Numbered from the stretch's first letter, positions 35,354-45,354 are shown. The stretch: 53,897 nucleotides of DNA from Oscillospiraceae bacterium (GCA_017408725.1 JAFQUA010000008.1:1-53897), one strand, 5' to 3'. Numbers and translations: made by a program. The notes: generated by a model from the sequence alone, not told the origin.

Positions 35354-36243
35354 TATGCTTTTGGTTTTCTTTTGAAAGGGATCTGGGAGAGAATGACAGC
35401 GGAAAATACAAGAATACAACCTGCAAGCTCCCAGGGCGTTAACCGTTCGTTGAGGATCAGCCAAGCAGAAAGAACCGCAAAAACGGATTCCAGACTCATG
35501 ATCAAAGATGCGGTTGTGGGTTCTAAAGATTTCTGTCCGACAATCTGCAGGGAATAAGCTGCGCCCATAGACAGTACGCCTGCATAGCAAAGCGGCAGCC
35601 AGCAGTTTACGATGGGTTGGATCTGAGGCTTTTCGGTAAAGAACATAAATACAGCAGACAAAACCGTCACAACCAGAGCTTGAATGCAATTCAACCGTAT
35701 GCTGTCCAGATCACCTGCAAACCGGTCCACGATGGTGATTTGAACGGCGAATGCCACTGCGCAGAGCAGCATCAGTACATCACCGATGTTGATTTGCGTT
35801 ACGCCTACACAGCTTAACAAATAAAGTCCTGCCACGGCAATGAAAATACTTATAACTGCGGCAGCTGTGGGTTTGCGTTTTAAGAAAATACCGAGAATCG
35901 GAACGATGACGATGTACATTGCGGTTATAAAGCCGGCTTTACCCGCATCCGTATAGACAAGTCCCACCTGCTGCAGACTCTGGGCAAAGAACAGAGCAAG
36001 ACCGCAGAGGGCACCGGTACGCCATAACTTCTTGTCGGCCCATTTGCGGATAAAATTTTTGCTGTCCTTGCCGTCAAGAAGATAGATAACGGGAATTAGA
36101 GCGATAACTGCAAGCAGACAACGGACAGTTTGGAATGTGAATGGGCCGATCAGATCCATACCTGCACTTTGCGCCACAAAGGCGCTTCCCCAGATCACTG
36201 TTGCCAATACAAGAAGCAGGCTTCCCTTCAGTTTTTCTTTCAT
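35353..36243 (-). CDS. EamA/DMT-family transporter
   Basis: 296 residues, ten membrane segments, made of two EamA repeats (about 5-140 and 150-290). The first repeat begins GSLLLVLATVIWGSAFVAQ, the second ends with a PLTPWELAGC-like loop and a final helix. Such proteins export amino acids or metabolites; the substrate is unknown. ATG at 36243 follows GGTGA; promoter TTGCAT-17-TAAATT (36261-36289) lies just upstream. Confidence 0.9.
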   Translation of the reverse strand: MKEKLKGSLLLVLATVIWGSAFVAQSAGMDLIGPFTFQTVRCLLAVIALIPVIYLLDGKDSKNFIRKWADKKLWRTGALCGLALFFAQSLQQVGLVYTDAGKAGFITAMYIVIVPILGIFLKRKPTAAAVISIFIAVAGLYLLSCVGVTQINIGDVLMLLCAVAFAVQITIVDRFAGDLDSIRLNCIQALVVTVLSAVFMFFTEKPQIQPIVNCWLPLCYAGVLSMGAAYSLQIVGQKSLEPTTASLIMSLESVFAVLSAWLILNERLTPWELAGCILVFSAVILSQIPFKRKPKA

Positions 36244-36260
36244 AATTATCACCGTGGGCT

Positions 36261-36289
36261 AATTTACCATATTTACGGGAAAAATGCAA
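36261..36289 (-). promoter_or_regulatory. Promoter for the EamA gene
   Basis: Minus strand -35 TTGCAT (36284-36289), 17-bp spacer, -10 TAAATT (36261-36266). Confidence 0.6.
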
Positions 36290-36292
36290 GGA

Positions 36293-36321
36293 TTGCTTTT
36301 TAAAAAAGCGGATGGTATAAT
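36293..36321 (+). promoter_or_regulatory. SigA-type promoter for pepF
   Basis: -35 TTGCTT (36293-36298), 17-bp spacer, -10 TATAAT (36316-36321), giving a leader of about 25 nt. Confidence 0.7.
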
Positions 36322-36351
36322 GTAAAAAACAATATGTATGGAGGTATCCCA

Positions 36352-38157
36352 GTGGAAGAAATCAAGAAGATCCCCCAGCGCGATGAGATTGCGATTGAAG
36401 ATAGATGGGCTACAGAAGATATGTACCCTTCTGATGAAGCCTGGGAAGCGGAATTGGAAACGATTGCTGAGGATCAGAAAAATGCGGTCGCTTACGCGGG
36501 TAAGCTTGGCGAAAGCGCTGCAAATCTTTACAATTATATCAGCGAAGGTGAGAAAGCCGGTACAAAGATCAGCCTGCTGGCAAACTACTGCATGCGCAAG
36601 GCGGACGAGGATACCCGGAATTCCAAATATCAGGGCATGGTTGGCAAATTTTATTCCATTATGGTTGCATACAGTGCTGCCTGCAGCTTTGATACCCCGG
36701 AAATCATGGCGATTTCTGATGAAACGCTGGATCGCTTCTATGCGGAATTGCCGGAATTGGAGCGTTACCGCCGATATTTGACCAATCTGCGCCGCCGTAA
36801 GGCTCATACCCTTTCTTCTGCGGAAGAAAAGCTGCTGGCAGCGGCAGGGGAGATGGCTTCCGCACCCGATGATATTTACGGTATGTTTGCCGATGCGGAT
36901 ATTTCCTTTGAAGATGCAGTGGATGCGGAAGGCAATAAGCATCCGCTTCGTCAGGGCAATTTCGTATCTTACGAGAACAGCGCTGACCGTGTGCTGCGCA
37001 AGAGTGCCTATGAGAATCTGTATGACAGCTTTGCTGCCTTTAAGAATACGGCCGCTTCCTTGCTGAATGCCCAGAATAAGCAGCTGAAGTTTTTTGCAGA
37101 AGCCAGGAAATACGATTCCGCTTTTGAAGCGGCACTGGACAGAACCAATGTTCCTACCTCTGTATATCTGAACCTGATTGAAGTTGTCCATAAGAATATG
37201 GACAAGATGCATCGGTATGTCCGCCTGCGCAAGAAGCTGCTGGGGCTCGACGAATTGCATTTCTACGATGTCTACACCCCGCTGCTTGCGGATGTGGACA
37301 AGAAGATCGACTTCACCGACGCAAAGCAGACTGTTTATGATGCTCTTGCACCTTTGGGTGAGGATTACCGCACTATTTTGAAGCAGGGCTTTGAAAACCG
37401 CTGGATTGATGTTTATACCAACGAGGGTAAGCGCAGCGGAGCTTATTCTGCTGGCGCATCTGTTCACCCCTATGTTTTGCTGAACTATACCGGCACTCTG
37501 GACAGCCAGTTTACACTGGCCCACGAGATGGGTCACGCCCTGCATTCTTACCTGTCCAACAAGACCCAGAATCCCATTGACGCCAATTATGTGATCTTTG
37601 TTGCGGAAGTTGCTTCTACCTGCAATGAGGCACTTCTTATGGAGTACCTGCTTTCCAAGACCACAGATAAGAAGGAGCGGGCATACCTCATTAACCACTT
37701 CCTTGAGCAGTTTAAGGGCACTCTGTATCGCCAGACCATGTTCGCGGAGTTTGAACTGAACATCGGCCGTATGATTCAGGAGGGCAAGACGCTCACCGCG
37801 GATGTTCTGTGCGTAGAGTACAAGCGTCTGAATGAGATGTACTTTGGCCCTGATATGATCGTTGATGATAGAATTGCGATGGAATGGGCAAGAATTCCTC
37901 ACTTCTATATGAATTACTATGTGTTCCAGTATGCTACCGGTTATTCTGCAGCTATCGCTCTGTCCCGTAAGATCCTAAAGGAAGGCGAGAGTGCTGTTAA
38001 GGATTACCTTGCTTTCTTGTCCGGCGGCTGCTCCAAGAGCCCCATTGACCTGCTGAAGGGTGCCGGTGTGGATATGACCAGCCCCGAGCCCGTGGATCAG
38101 GCACTGCAGCTGTTTGGTGAGCTTCTGGATGAGATGGAAGCACTGACTGAGGAGTAA
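36352..38157 (+). CDS. pepF: Oligoendopeptidase F (M3 family)
   Basis: 601 residues. A cytoplasmic zinc endopeptidase that trims oligopeptides; the HExxH site is LAHEMGHALHSYL (about 389-401), with the third ligand in the following helix (EVASTCNEALL). The start is placed at GTG 36352: GGAGG lies 7 nt before it, whereas the upstream in-frame ATG at 36334 overlaps that site. A small conserved-looking gene follows after 3 bp. Confidence 0.95.
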   Translation: MEEIKKIPQRDEIAIEDRWATEDMYPSDEAWEAELETIAEDQKNAVAYAGKLGESAANLYNYISEGEKAGTKISLLANYCMRKADEDTRNSKYQGMVGKFYSIMVAYSAACSFDTPEIMAISDETLDRFYAELPELERYRRYLTNLRRRKAHTLSSAEEKLLAAAGEMASAPDDIYGMFADADISFEDAVDAEGNKHPLRQGNFVSYENSADRVLRKSAYENLYDSFAAFKNTAASLLNAQNKQLKFFAEARKYDSAFEAALDRTNVPTSVYLNLIEVVHKNMDKMHRYVRLRKKLLGLDELHFYDVYTPLLADVDKKIDFTDAKQTVYDALAPLGEDYRTILKQGFENRWIDVYTNEGKRSGAYSAGASVHPYVLLNYTGTLDSQFTLAHEMGHALHSYLSNKTQNPIDANYVIFVAEVASTCNEALLMEYLLSKTTDKKERAYLINHFLEQFKGTLYRQTMFAEFELNIGRMIQEGKTLTADVLCVEYKRLNEMYFGPDMIVDDRIAMEWARIPHFYMNYYVFQYATGYSAAIALSRKILKEGESAVKDYLAFLSGGCSKSPIDLLKGAGVDMTSPEPVDQALQLFGELLDEMEALTEE

Positions 38158-38160
38158 GCG

Positions 38161-38427
38161 ATGCCGGATATTTTTCTTCCAACACTGCACACCTTTGCCA
38201 TGAACAATATCTTCACCGGTTCTTGCGGGGCGTTTCGATTTCGTGCTGCCCCCAATGTAGTAATGGCCACGGCAAAGGAAGTGGATTTTGAGCAGTCTAC
38301 CATTAAAGCGGAATTTTGGCACGGTCCTTTCTGTTATGAGCTGAGCACTATGGAAGGGGAGCAATCCTTTCCTATGACAGAAGAGGGAAGAAGTGCCATG
38401 AAGGCATGGTTGGAATCCAATATTTAA
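38161..38427 (+). CDS. Hypothetical protein, 88 residues
   Basis: A soluble protein, MPDIFLPTLHTFAMNNIFTG at the start and ending SAMKAWLESNI, with beta-strand-like middle (FRFRAAPNVVMATAKEVDF, then KAEFWHGPFCYELS). No family is recognised. It begins 3 bp after pepF with the pepF stop region providing a GAGGAG-type ribosome binding site, so it should be translated with pepF. Confidence 0.75.
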   Translation: MPDIFLPTLHTFAMNNIFTGSCGAFRFRAAPNVVMATAKEVDFEQSTIKAEFWHGPFCYELSTMEGEQSFPMTEEGRSAMKAWLESNI

Positions 38428-38460
38428 TTTGTAATTCCTTGATGTTTATGTTAAAAACCA

Positions 38461-38488
38461 TTGACATTTCGTCTTTTTATGGTAAAAT
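38461..38488 (+). promoter_or_regulatory. Promoter for the alaS T-box leader
   Basis: -35 TTGACA (38461-38466), 16-bp spacer, -10 TAAAAT (38483-38488). Confidence 0.7.
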
Positions 38489-38494
38489 ACTGAC

Positions 38495-38720
38495 GATATG
38501 CAAAGACTATGCGGAAACTAAGCAGATTCGTGCACATTCAGCGAAAGAGGGATAGTGAGAGCCTCGTATGTTGCTTGTCTGTATGCCACTTCCAGCGTCG
38601 CCCGGGATGACCGGGACGGGAGCTCCCGTTATAGAGCATCTAAGATGTCCCGTTTGGGATAATTAGGGTGGTACCGCGATTAACCTCGCCCCTATATTAG
38701 GGGCGAGGTGTTTGTTTTTG
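38495..38720 (+). promoter_or_regulatory. T-box riboswitch controlling alaS
   Basis: The leader ends with the T-box sequence AGGGTGGTACCGCG (38665-38678) followed by a terminator hairpin (38684-38709) with a T-rich tail; the T-box competes with it as antiterminator. The upstream part (38495-38660) can fold into stem I and later stems, including an AGCGAAAGAGG...GATAGTGAGAG distal region. A GCT at 38573-38575 sits in the expected specifier position for alanine, though I cannot confirm the fold. Uncharged tRNA-Ala should bind and allow alaS transcription. This accounts for the 327-bp gap before alaS. Confidence 0.93.
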
Positions 38721-38754
38721 TCTGAACTTGAATTTATTATGGAGGTAAGATCCA

Positions 38755-41397
38755 ATGAGCAATCCGAAGCCTTACGGCGTAAACGAACTGCGTGAGATGT
38801 TCCTCAGCTTCTTTGAGAGCAAGGGCCATCTGCGCCTTCCCAGTTTTTCCTTGATTCCCCAGAACGATGCATCTCTGCTGTTGATCAACTCCGGCATGGC
38901 ACCCATGAAGCCCTACTTTAAGGGCGAGGTGGAGCCGCCCCGCCGCCGTGTCTGCACCTGCCAGAAGTGCATCCGTACCGGTGACATTGAAAACATCGGT
39001 AAGACTGCCCGTCACGGCACTTATTTTGAAATGCTGGGTAACTTCTCCTTTGGCGATTATTTCAAGCACGAAGCCATCGCATGGTGTTGGGAATTTTTAA
39101 CCAAGACAGTCGGTCTTGACGAGAACCGTCTGTATCCTTCCATCTATGAAAACGATGAGGAGGCCTTTGAGATTTGGACCAAGGAGGTCGGTGTTCCCGC
39201 TGACCATGTGTTCCGTTTCGGCAAGAAGGACAATTTCTGGGAGCACGGTTCCGGTCCCTGCGGTCCTTGCTCCGAGGTCTATTATGACCGCGGTGAGAAG
39301 TACGGCTGCGGCGAGCCCGGCTGTACCGTCGGCTGCGATTGCGACCGCTACATGGAAGTCTGGAACAATGTTTTCTCCCAGTTTGACAATGATGGTCAGG
39401 GTAACTACACCGAGCTGGTGCAGAAGAATATCGATACCGGCATGGGTCTGGAGCGTCTGGCGGTTGTCTGCCAGGATGTTAACAGTCTCTTTGACGTGGA
39501 CACCGTTATGAACATCACCAACCATGTCACCGCCATTACCGGCGCTTCCTACGGCCAGAGCACCAAGACCGATGTTTCTCTGCGTGTTATCACCGACCAT
39601 ATTCGTGCTTCTACCTTTATGATCGCTGATGGCGTCCGTCCCACCAATGAAGGCCGCGGCTATGTTCTGCGCCGTCTTCTTCGCCGCGCTGCCCGTCACG
39701 GCAGACTTCTGGGTGTAAAGAAACCCTTCCTGTTTGAGGTTGTAGAGACTGTCATTCGTGAGAATGAAAGCCATTACAGCTACCTACGGGAGCGCAAGGA
39801 CTACATCGTTAAGACTGTTTTGACCGAAGAAGAATCCTTCTGCAAGACCATCGACGGTGGTATGCGTATTTTCTCCGAGAAACTCGCTGAGCATAAGGCA
39901 GAGGACAGGACCGTGTTTTCTGGCGAGGATGCCTTCCTGCTGGCAGATACCTACGGTTTCCCCATTGATCTGACTGCGGAAATGCTGGAAGATGAGGGTA
40001 TGACCGTGGACATGGACAAGTATGTCGCATGCCGCGAGGAGCAGCGTGTCCGTGCCCGTGAGGCCCGTAAGGCTCTGGGCGATCTGGGCTGGGCAGGTAT
40101 TGATCTGGGCCTTGATACCACCCCCACGAATTTTGTGGGCTATGATGTAAATGTCTGCGATGCTAAGGTTCTGGCGGTCTGTGTCGGCGAAGAAGTCACT
40201 GGCTCCATTACCGGCGGAGAAAACGGCATTATCGTTCTGGATAAGACACCCTTCTATGCCGAAATGGGTGGCCAGTTGGCTGACCACGGTGTGATCCTGG
40301 TTGGTGACAGCCGCTTTGAGGTCAACAATGTTCAGAAGGATAAGGGCGATAAGTATCTGCACAGCGGTAGGATGGTCAAGGGCACCATCAAGACCGAAGA
40401 TGTTGTTTGCGCATCCATCGATGTGGATCGTCGTAAGGGCATCATGCGTGCCCACTCTGCGACCCACCTGCTGCAGAAGGCACTGACAAGTGTGCTGGGC
40501 GACCATGTCCATCAGGCCGGCTCTCTGGTTGAGCCCGACCGTCTGCGTTTTGACTTTACCCATTACGCGGCAGTTACCTCTGAAGAGCTTGCAAAGATCG
40601 ATGCTATTGTGCAGTCCGCTGTTTTGGATGGGTATCCGATTGATACCCGCGTTATGGCCATTGACGATGCAAAGGCTCTGGGTGCAACGGCTCTGTTCAG
40701 CGAGAAGTACGGTGATAATGTCCGTGTTGTCAACATGGGCGGTTATTCCATCGAGCTGTGCGGCGGTACCCATCTTGACAACACTGCTAAGATAGGTCCT
40801 TTCCGCATTGAGAGCGAGGGTAGTGTTGCATCCGGCGTCCGCCGTATTGAGGCCATCACCGGTAAGGCTTGCCTTGCGGAGATGGAACTGGCCCGTCAGC
40901 GCATCTATGATGCCTGCGCGATCCTCAAGACCAAGCCTGCGGAGCTTGCATCCAAGCTTGAAACTCAGGTGGAGGAGATCAAGAATCTGAAAAAGACCAT
41001 CGAGTCCATTAAGGCTCGTGAGACTGCCGGTGAGGCTGAACGTTTCCTGTATGGTGCCAGAAATGTCTGCGGCATGCATGTGATCACCGCTGTCGTACCC
41101 AATGCCGATCCTAATAAGCTGCGCCAGATGGGCGACCTGCTGCGGGACAAGGCTTCCGATGTGGTTGCTGTTCTGTCCGCAGTGAACGACGGCAAGATCA
41201 CATTCCTGGCTGTTTGCGGTAAGGATGCAGTGGCTAAGGGTATTCGCGCCGGTGACCTTGTGAAGCTTGTTTGCACAACCTGCGGCGGCAGCGGCGGCGG
41301 CAAACCGGACTCCGCTATGGGCGGCGGCAAGGATGTTACAAAGGTAGATAATGCCCTTGCTCTGGTGGATGATTTCGTTTCTTCCAAGTTGAATTAA
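38755..41397 (+). CDS. alaS: Alanine--tRNA ligase
   Basis: 880 residues, full length. Class II catalytic core (1-420), with RTGDIENIGKTARHGTYFEMLGNFSFGDYF; editing domain with the zinc site HSATHLL and CGGTHLDN; C-terminal oligomerising/C-Ala domain ending GGSGGGKPDSAMGGG. It charges tRNA-Ala and clears mischarged Ser and Gly. GGAGGT lies before the ATG. Expression is under the T-box at 38495-38720. Confidence 0.98.
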   Translation: MSNPKPYGVNELREMFLSFFESKGHLRLPSFSLIPQNDASLLLINSGMAPMKPYFKGEVEPPRRRVCTCQKCIRTGDIENIGKTARHGTYFEMLGNFSFGDYFKHEAIAWCWEFLTKTVGLDENRLYPSIYENDEEAFEIWTKEVGVPADHVFRFGKKDNFWEHGSGPCGPCSEVYYDRGEKYGCGEPGCTVGCDCDRYMEVWNNVFSQFDNDGQGNYTELVQKNIDTGMGLERLAVVCQDVNSLFDVDTVMNITNHVTAITGASYGQSTKTDVSLRVITDHIRASTFMIADGVRPTNEGRGYVLRRLLRRAARHGRLLGVKKPFLFEVVETVIRENESHYSYLRERKDYIVKTVLTEEESFCKTIDGGMRIFSEKLAEHKAEDRTVFSGEDAFLLADTYGFPIDLTAEMLEDEGMTVDMDKYVACREEQRVRAREARKALGDLGWAGIDLGLDTTPTNFVGYDVNVCDAKVLAVCVGEEVTGSITGGENGIIVLDKTPFYAEMGGQLADHGVILVGDSRFEVNNVQKDKGDKYLHSGRMVKGTIKTEDVVCASIDVDRRKGIMRAHSATHLLQKALTSVLGDHVHQAGSLVEPDRLRFDFTHYAAVTSEELAKIDAIVQSAVLDGYPIDTRVMAIDDAKALGATALFSEKYGDNVRVVNMGGYSIELCGGTHLDNTAKIGPFRIESEGSVASGVRRIEAITGKACLAEMELARQRIYDACAILKTKPAELASKLETQVEEIKNLKKTIESIKARETAGEAERFLYGARNVCGMHVITAVVPNADPNKLRQMGDLLRDKASDVVAVLSAVNDGKITFLAVCGKDAVAKGIRAGDLVKLVCTTCGGSGGGKPDSAMGGGKDVTKVDNALALVDDFVSSKLN

Positions 41398-41406
41398 TTT
41401 AGATAT

Positions 41407-41440
41407 GGACGCTGCCGCTACCGGTAGCGTCCTTTTTTAT
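41407..41440 (+). terminator. Rho-independent terminator after alaS
   Basis: GGACGCT (41407-41413) pairs with AGCGTCC (41426-41432), followed by six T's. Confidence 0.85.
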
Positions 41441-41452
41441 AGGGGGAATCCT

Positions 41453-43705
41453 ATGCGAAAGCTGATGTGGTTTTCTGTCGGCTTTGCCATCTCCTGCGCT
41501 TTGGGTGCGTATTTATTCCCAAAGCATTTTATGCTTTTTGGTGTCATCGCCTTGGTTCTGGGTCTTGGATCGGTTTTGGTATCCAAAAGATTCCGAGGTT
41601 TTCGGACCATTGCGGTAGTCCTTATTGCGTTTGCCGTCGGTACGGTCTGGTTTTTGTTGTATGATTCGTTTGCTCTGTCTTCTGTGAGAGTCTTGGATTC
41701 TACCTATGTAGAAACGGAGTTGGAAGTTTCTGATTATAGTGTCGTAACCGATTATGGCTGTACAGTCAGCGCGAATTTAACGAGAGATGATCGAACATAC
41801 CATGTGACCATATATTTGCGGGAAGTAGTTTCATGCAAGCCAGGGGACATCCTTAAGGGTAATTTCTATTTCCGTTATACTTCAATCGGTGGTGCTAAGG
41901 ATCCAAGCTATCACCGCGGTGACGGCATTTTCCTTCTGGCGTATCCGGAAGGGGAGGTTGCCCATGTGAGGGCAGATGCCGTTAAGGGGAAATATTATCC
42001 GCAGATGATTCGTATGCAGTTAATTCAGCGGATCGAAGCTTTGCTTCCAAAGGATGCGGCAGCTTTTGCAAAGGCGCTGCTGCTGGGAGACAGAAGCGGC
42101 ATTGATTATGAAACAAATACAGCATTTAAAGTCAGCGGTATCAGCCATATCGTTGCTGTATCCGGTCTTCATGTTTCTATATTGATGAGTTTGGCAGCGC
42201 TGTTTCTCGGGAAAAGGCGTATTTTGCTATTTTTAATCGGGATTCCTACTTTAATATTGTTCGCAGCGATCACTGGCTTTACACCTTCCGTTACAAGAGC
42301 ATGCATTATGCAGGGTTTGTTTCTGACGGCGATGCTTATTAAAAAAGAATATGATCCACCGACGGCCCTTGGACTTGCTGCTTTGGTAATGCTGGTCATA
42401 AATCCGATGGTGATTATTTCCGTCAGCTTTCAGCTTTCTTTTGCGTGTATGATCGGTATATTTCTGTTCTCCGGGCGAATCTATGCTTGGATTACGGATG
42501 AAAAACGGTTTGGCAGCACAAATGGGAAGGGTGTCGAAGCAAAAATGAAGCGTTGGTTTGCAAGTTCTGTCTCCATTTCCTTAGCTGCTTCTGTGATGAC
42601 AACACCATTGGTTGCAGTGTATTTTGGCGCAATCAGTTTGGTGAGTGTTTTGACGAATCTGATTGTGGTTTGGTTAGTGACCTACATATTTTATGCTGTT
42701 CTTTTGATATGTGGTGTCAGCTTAATCAGTTTATATGCCGGTCGCATTGCGGCTTGGTTGACATCCTATCCAATTCGGTTGTTGTTGGGCACATCTAAAT
42801 TGATTGCCTCTTTTCCTTTAGCTGCTGTCTATACAGAAAGCGTATACATCATCATTTGGCTTGCTTTTTCTTACGTATTGCTAGCTCTTTTCTTATGTAT
42901 GAAAAGAAAGTCGGTACTAATATTTTTCTGCCTCTCAACGGTGAGCCTTTGCTTGTGTCTGGTGTTTTCATGGATCGAGCCATTGTTGGATCCCTGCAGA
43001 ATGACTGTTTTGGATGTTGGCCAGGGGCAGTGTATTTTGCTGCAAGGTGACGGAAAGACATTCCTTGTGGATTGCGGCGGAAGCAGCGATTGGAACAGTG
43101 CTGATAAGGCAGCAGAAACGCTGCTGAGCCAAGGAATCAGTAGACTCGATGGGGTAATCGTTACCCATTATGATGACGACCATGCCGGTGGCATACCATG
43201 TTTGCTGACAAGAGTGCCTTCGGATGCAGTATATCTACCGTACATGATGGATGACAGCGGCATATCCCGCTCCATTCGTGAAGCAGCTGGGGATTCTGTG
43301 ATTACTGTGTCTAATGATATGTCGATCCAATTCGGGCAGACCCAAATCACGATATTTGGTCCGGAATCCTATAATTTAGGAAACGAAAGCAGTTTATGTG
43401 TCTTGTTCCAGCGGGAAAATTGTGATATACTGATTATCGGTGACAGAGGTTCTCTGGGCGAGATGCTGCTTTTGCACCGAACCGAACTTCCTAAGCTGGA
43501 TGTTTTGATCGCAGGGCATCACGGTTCGTCCGGTTCTACCGGCGTGGAATTCCTTACACAGACGAATCCGGAATATGTATTCATTTCGGTGGGGAGAAAT
43601 AATCGCTACAGACATCCTTCGGATAAGTTGCTTGCGCGGCTAAGTGAATTTGGCTGCATTGTTTATCGTACCGACATTCATGGTACTATCATTTACAGGG
43701 GGTGA
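41453..43705 (+). CDS. comEC: ComEC/Rec2 DNA-internalisation protein
   Basis: 750 residues from the ATG at 41453 (AGGGGG upstream). The order is a DUF4131 OB-like N-terminus (1-190), the multi-pass competence domain (about 200-500; HIVAVSGLHVSIL, FTPSVTRACIM) and a C-terminal metallo-beta-lactamase-like domain (about 510-750; VLDVGQGQCILLQ, VTHYDDDHAGGIP, AGHHGSSGSTG). It is the channel for imported single-stranded DNA. Followed directly by holA, the common order. No comEA is seen upstream, where it often lies. Confidence 0.95.
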   Translation: MRKLMWFSVGFAISCALGAYLFPKHFMLFGVIALVLGLGSVLVSKRFRGFRTIAVVLIAFAVGTVWFLLYDSFALSSVRVLDSTYVETELEVSDYSVVTDYGCTVSANLTRDDRTYHVTIYLREVVSCKPGDILKGNFYFRYTSIGGAKDPSYHRGDGIFLLAYPEGEVAHVRADAVKGKYYPQMIRMQLIQRIEALLPKDAAAFAKALLLGDRSGIDYETNTAFKVSGISHIVAVSGLHVSILMSLAALFLGKRRILLFLIGIPTLILFAAITGFTPSVTRACIMQGLFLTAMLIKKEYDPPTALGLAALVMLVINPMVIISVSFQLSFACMIGIFLFSGRIYAWITDEKRFGSTNGKGVEAKMKRWFASSVSISLAASVMTTPLVAVYFGAISLVSVLTNLIVVWLVTYIFYAVLLICGVSLISLYAGRIAAWLTSYPIRLLLGTSKLIASFPLAAVYTESVYIIIWLAFSYVLLALFLCMKRKSVLIFFCLSTVSLCLCLVFSWIEPLLDPCRMTVLDVGQGQCILLQGDGKTFLVDCGGSSDWNSADKAAETLLSQGISRLDGVIVTHYDDDHAGGIPCLLTRVPSDAVYLPYMMDDSGISRSIREAAGDSVITVSNDMSIQFGQTQITIFGPESYNLGNESSLCVLFQRENCDILIIGDRGSLGEMLLLHRTELPKLDVLIAGHHGSSGSTGVEFLTQTNPEYVFISVGRNNRYRHPSDKLLARLSEFGCIVYRTDIHGTIIYRG

Positions 43706-43709
43706 AAGA

Positions 43710-44756
43710 ATGGCTAAAAAGCAAGAAGATAAATCCGAGCTTCAGCAGCTGAAGCTGAGTTTGCGGGAAAAGAAAGTAGACAGACTCTACATCTTCCATG
43801 GTGAGGAAGTTTTTTTGCTGCATCACTACCTTGGACAGCTAAAAAAGCTTTTGATCGATGACCTTACGGAATCCTTTAACTTTCATAAGCTTACCGCTGA
43901 AACCTTCGATATTCAAAGCTTTGCGGACGCTGTGGAGAATCTGCCTATGATGGCAGATTATACCATGGTTCATGTGGACGAAGTGGATTTTTTCAAGCTT
44001 CCGGAGGCAGACCGGGATAAGATAACGCAGATCTTGTCGGATATTCCGGAATACTGCTGCGTCGTCTTTACCTTCGAAACCACCCCATGGAAGCCGGACA
44101 AGCGCTTTAAGAAACTACATGACGCCATTCAGGCAAACGCAAATATTGTTGAGTTTCCCAAACAGGAGCTACGAGATCTCATTGCATGGGTCACACGGCA
44201 TTTTGCTGCCAGAAATAAACAAATTTCAACAGATCTGTGTTCTTATCTAATCGATATCACTGGTGGAACTATGACGGTGCTTTCCGGCGAGATCGACAAG
44301 ATCTGCTCGTATTCCGGATCAGAGCAGATCAAAAAAGCAGATATTGATGCTGTGACGGAACCGGTTTTGGATGCTGTTGTATTTCAAATGACGGATCAGC
44401 TAGGAAAAGGGCAGTACTTTGCTGCCTTGGAGTGTTTGCAGAAGCTCATTAAAATGCAGGAGGAGCCGCTGGGCATTCTGGGAAACATTGGTGCCCATTT
44501 TCGCAGAATCAGTGCAGCCAAAGTGTTGCTGGATAACGGTAAGAGTACTTCGGAATTGATGAAGCTATACGGAATGGGAGAATATCCCGCCAGAAAGACC
44601 ATGGAAGCAACCAGACGATTCTCACCGGAATTCTGCCGTAAAGCACTTCAGTGGCTTATCGAAACTGATTATGCCATGAAGACATCTTACGATGACCCCA
44701 CCAGATTGCTTGAGAAGCTGGTTTTGAATTTGGCGCAGGAGGCTAAAAATGGTTAA
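43710..44756 (+). CDS. holA: DNA polymerase III delta subunit
   Basis: 348 residues. Clamp-loader subunit that opens the beta clamp; AAA+-like but without a working Walker A. Family features: LYIFHGEEVFLLHHYLGQLKKLL at the N-terminus and the C-terminal collar domain (DQLGKGQYFAALECLQKLIKMQEEPLGIL). ATG at 43710 follows GGGGTGAAAG, 4 bp after comEC. Overlaps rnmV by 8 bp. Confidence 0.94.
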   Translation: MAKKQEDKSELQQLKLSLREKKVDRLYIFHGEEVFLLHHYLGQLKKLLIDDLTESFNFHKLTAETFDIQSFADAVENLPMMADYTMVHVDEVDFFKLPEADRDKITQILSDIPEYCCVVFTFETTPWKPDKRFKKLHDAIQANANIVEFPKQELRDLIAWVTRHFAARNKQISTDLCSYLIDITGGTMTVLSGEIDKICSYSGSEQIKKADIDAVTEPVLDAVVFQMTDQLGKGQYFAALECLQKLIKMQEEPLGILGNIGAHFRRISAAKVLLDNGKSTSELMKLYGMGEYPARKTMEATRRFSPEFCRKALQWLIETDYAMKTSYDDPTRLLEKLVLNLAQEAKNG

Positions 44757-45333
44757 GATCCGGGAAGCCATCGTCGTTGAAGGGCGGTATGATAAAAATA
44801 CCCTGTCTCAGATCGTTGACGCGCCGATTTTGGAAACATCGGGATTTGGTGTTTTCAAAGATAAGGAAATGGTGAAATTGCTTCGGCAGATTGCTGAAAA
44901 GAGGGGCTTGATTATTTTCACGGATTCCGACGGCGCAGGATTTGTGATCCGCAATTACCTGAAAAGCGCCATTGACCCGACATTCATCAAACATGCGTAT
45001 ATTCCGGATATCCATGGCAAGGAACGTAGAAAAACTGCTCCCGGCAAAGAAGGGAAGTTAGGCGTTGAAGGAATGACACCGGGAGTGATTCTGGAGGCAC
45101 TGCGGCGGGCTGGAGCGACCATTGATGGAGAAACAGCTTCCTGTATGGATCAAATCACAAAGCAGGATATGGTGGAGCTGGGGCTGTCCGGCGGCAGTGG
45201 CAGCGCGGCAAAGCGCCTTGCGCTCATTAAGAAGCTGGACCTTCCGGAACATTTAAGCGCCAATGCGTTGCTGCAGGCTCTCAATTTACTATATGACTTA
45301 AAAGCATTAACTGAGATCGTAAATACCTTATGA
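44749..45333 (+). CDS. rnmV: Ribonuclease M5
   Basis: 194 residues, a TOPRIM-domain endonuclease that makes the ends of mature 5S rRNA. The TOPRIM glutamate is in VVEGRYDKNTL (about 9-19) and the DxD in FTDSDGAG (about 58-65). In many Firmicutes it precedes ksgA; here it lies between holA and an ABC-F gene. Confidence 0.93.
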   Translation: MVKIREAIVVEGRYDKNTLSQIVDAPILETSGFGVFKDKEMVKLLRQIAEKRGLIIFTDSDGAGFVIRNYLKSAIDPTFIKHAYIPDIHGKERRKTAPGKEGKLGVEGMTPGVILEALRRAGATIDGETASCMDQITKQDMVELGLSGGSGSAAKRLALIKKLDLPEHLSANALLQALNLLYDLKALTEIVNTL

Positions 45334-45354
45334 TCCCAGATATGGAGAAAAACA

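Noticed and set aside
36259..37902. A 547-codon minus-strand open frame opposite pepF
   Set aside because: Shadow frame caused by low frequency of the relevant codons in pepF.
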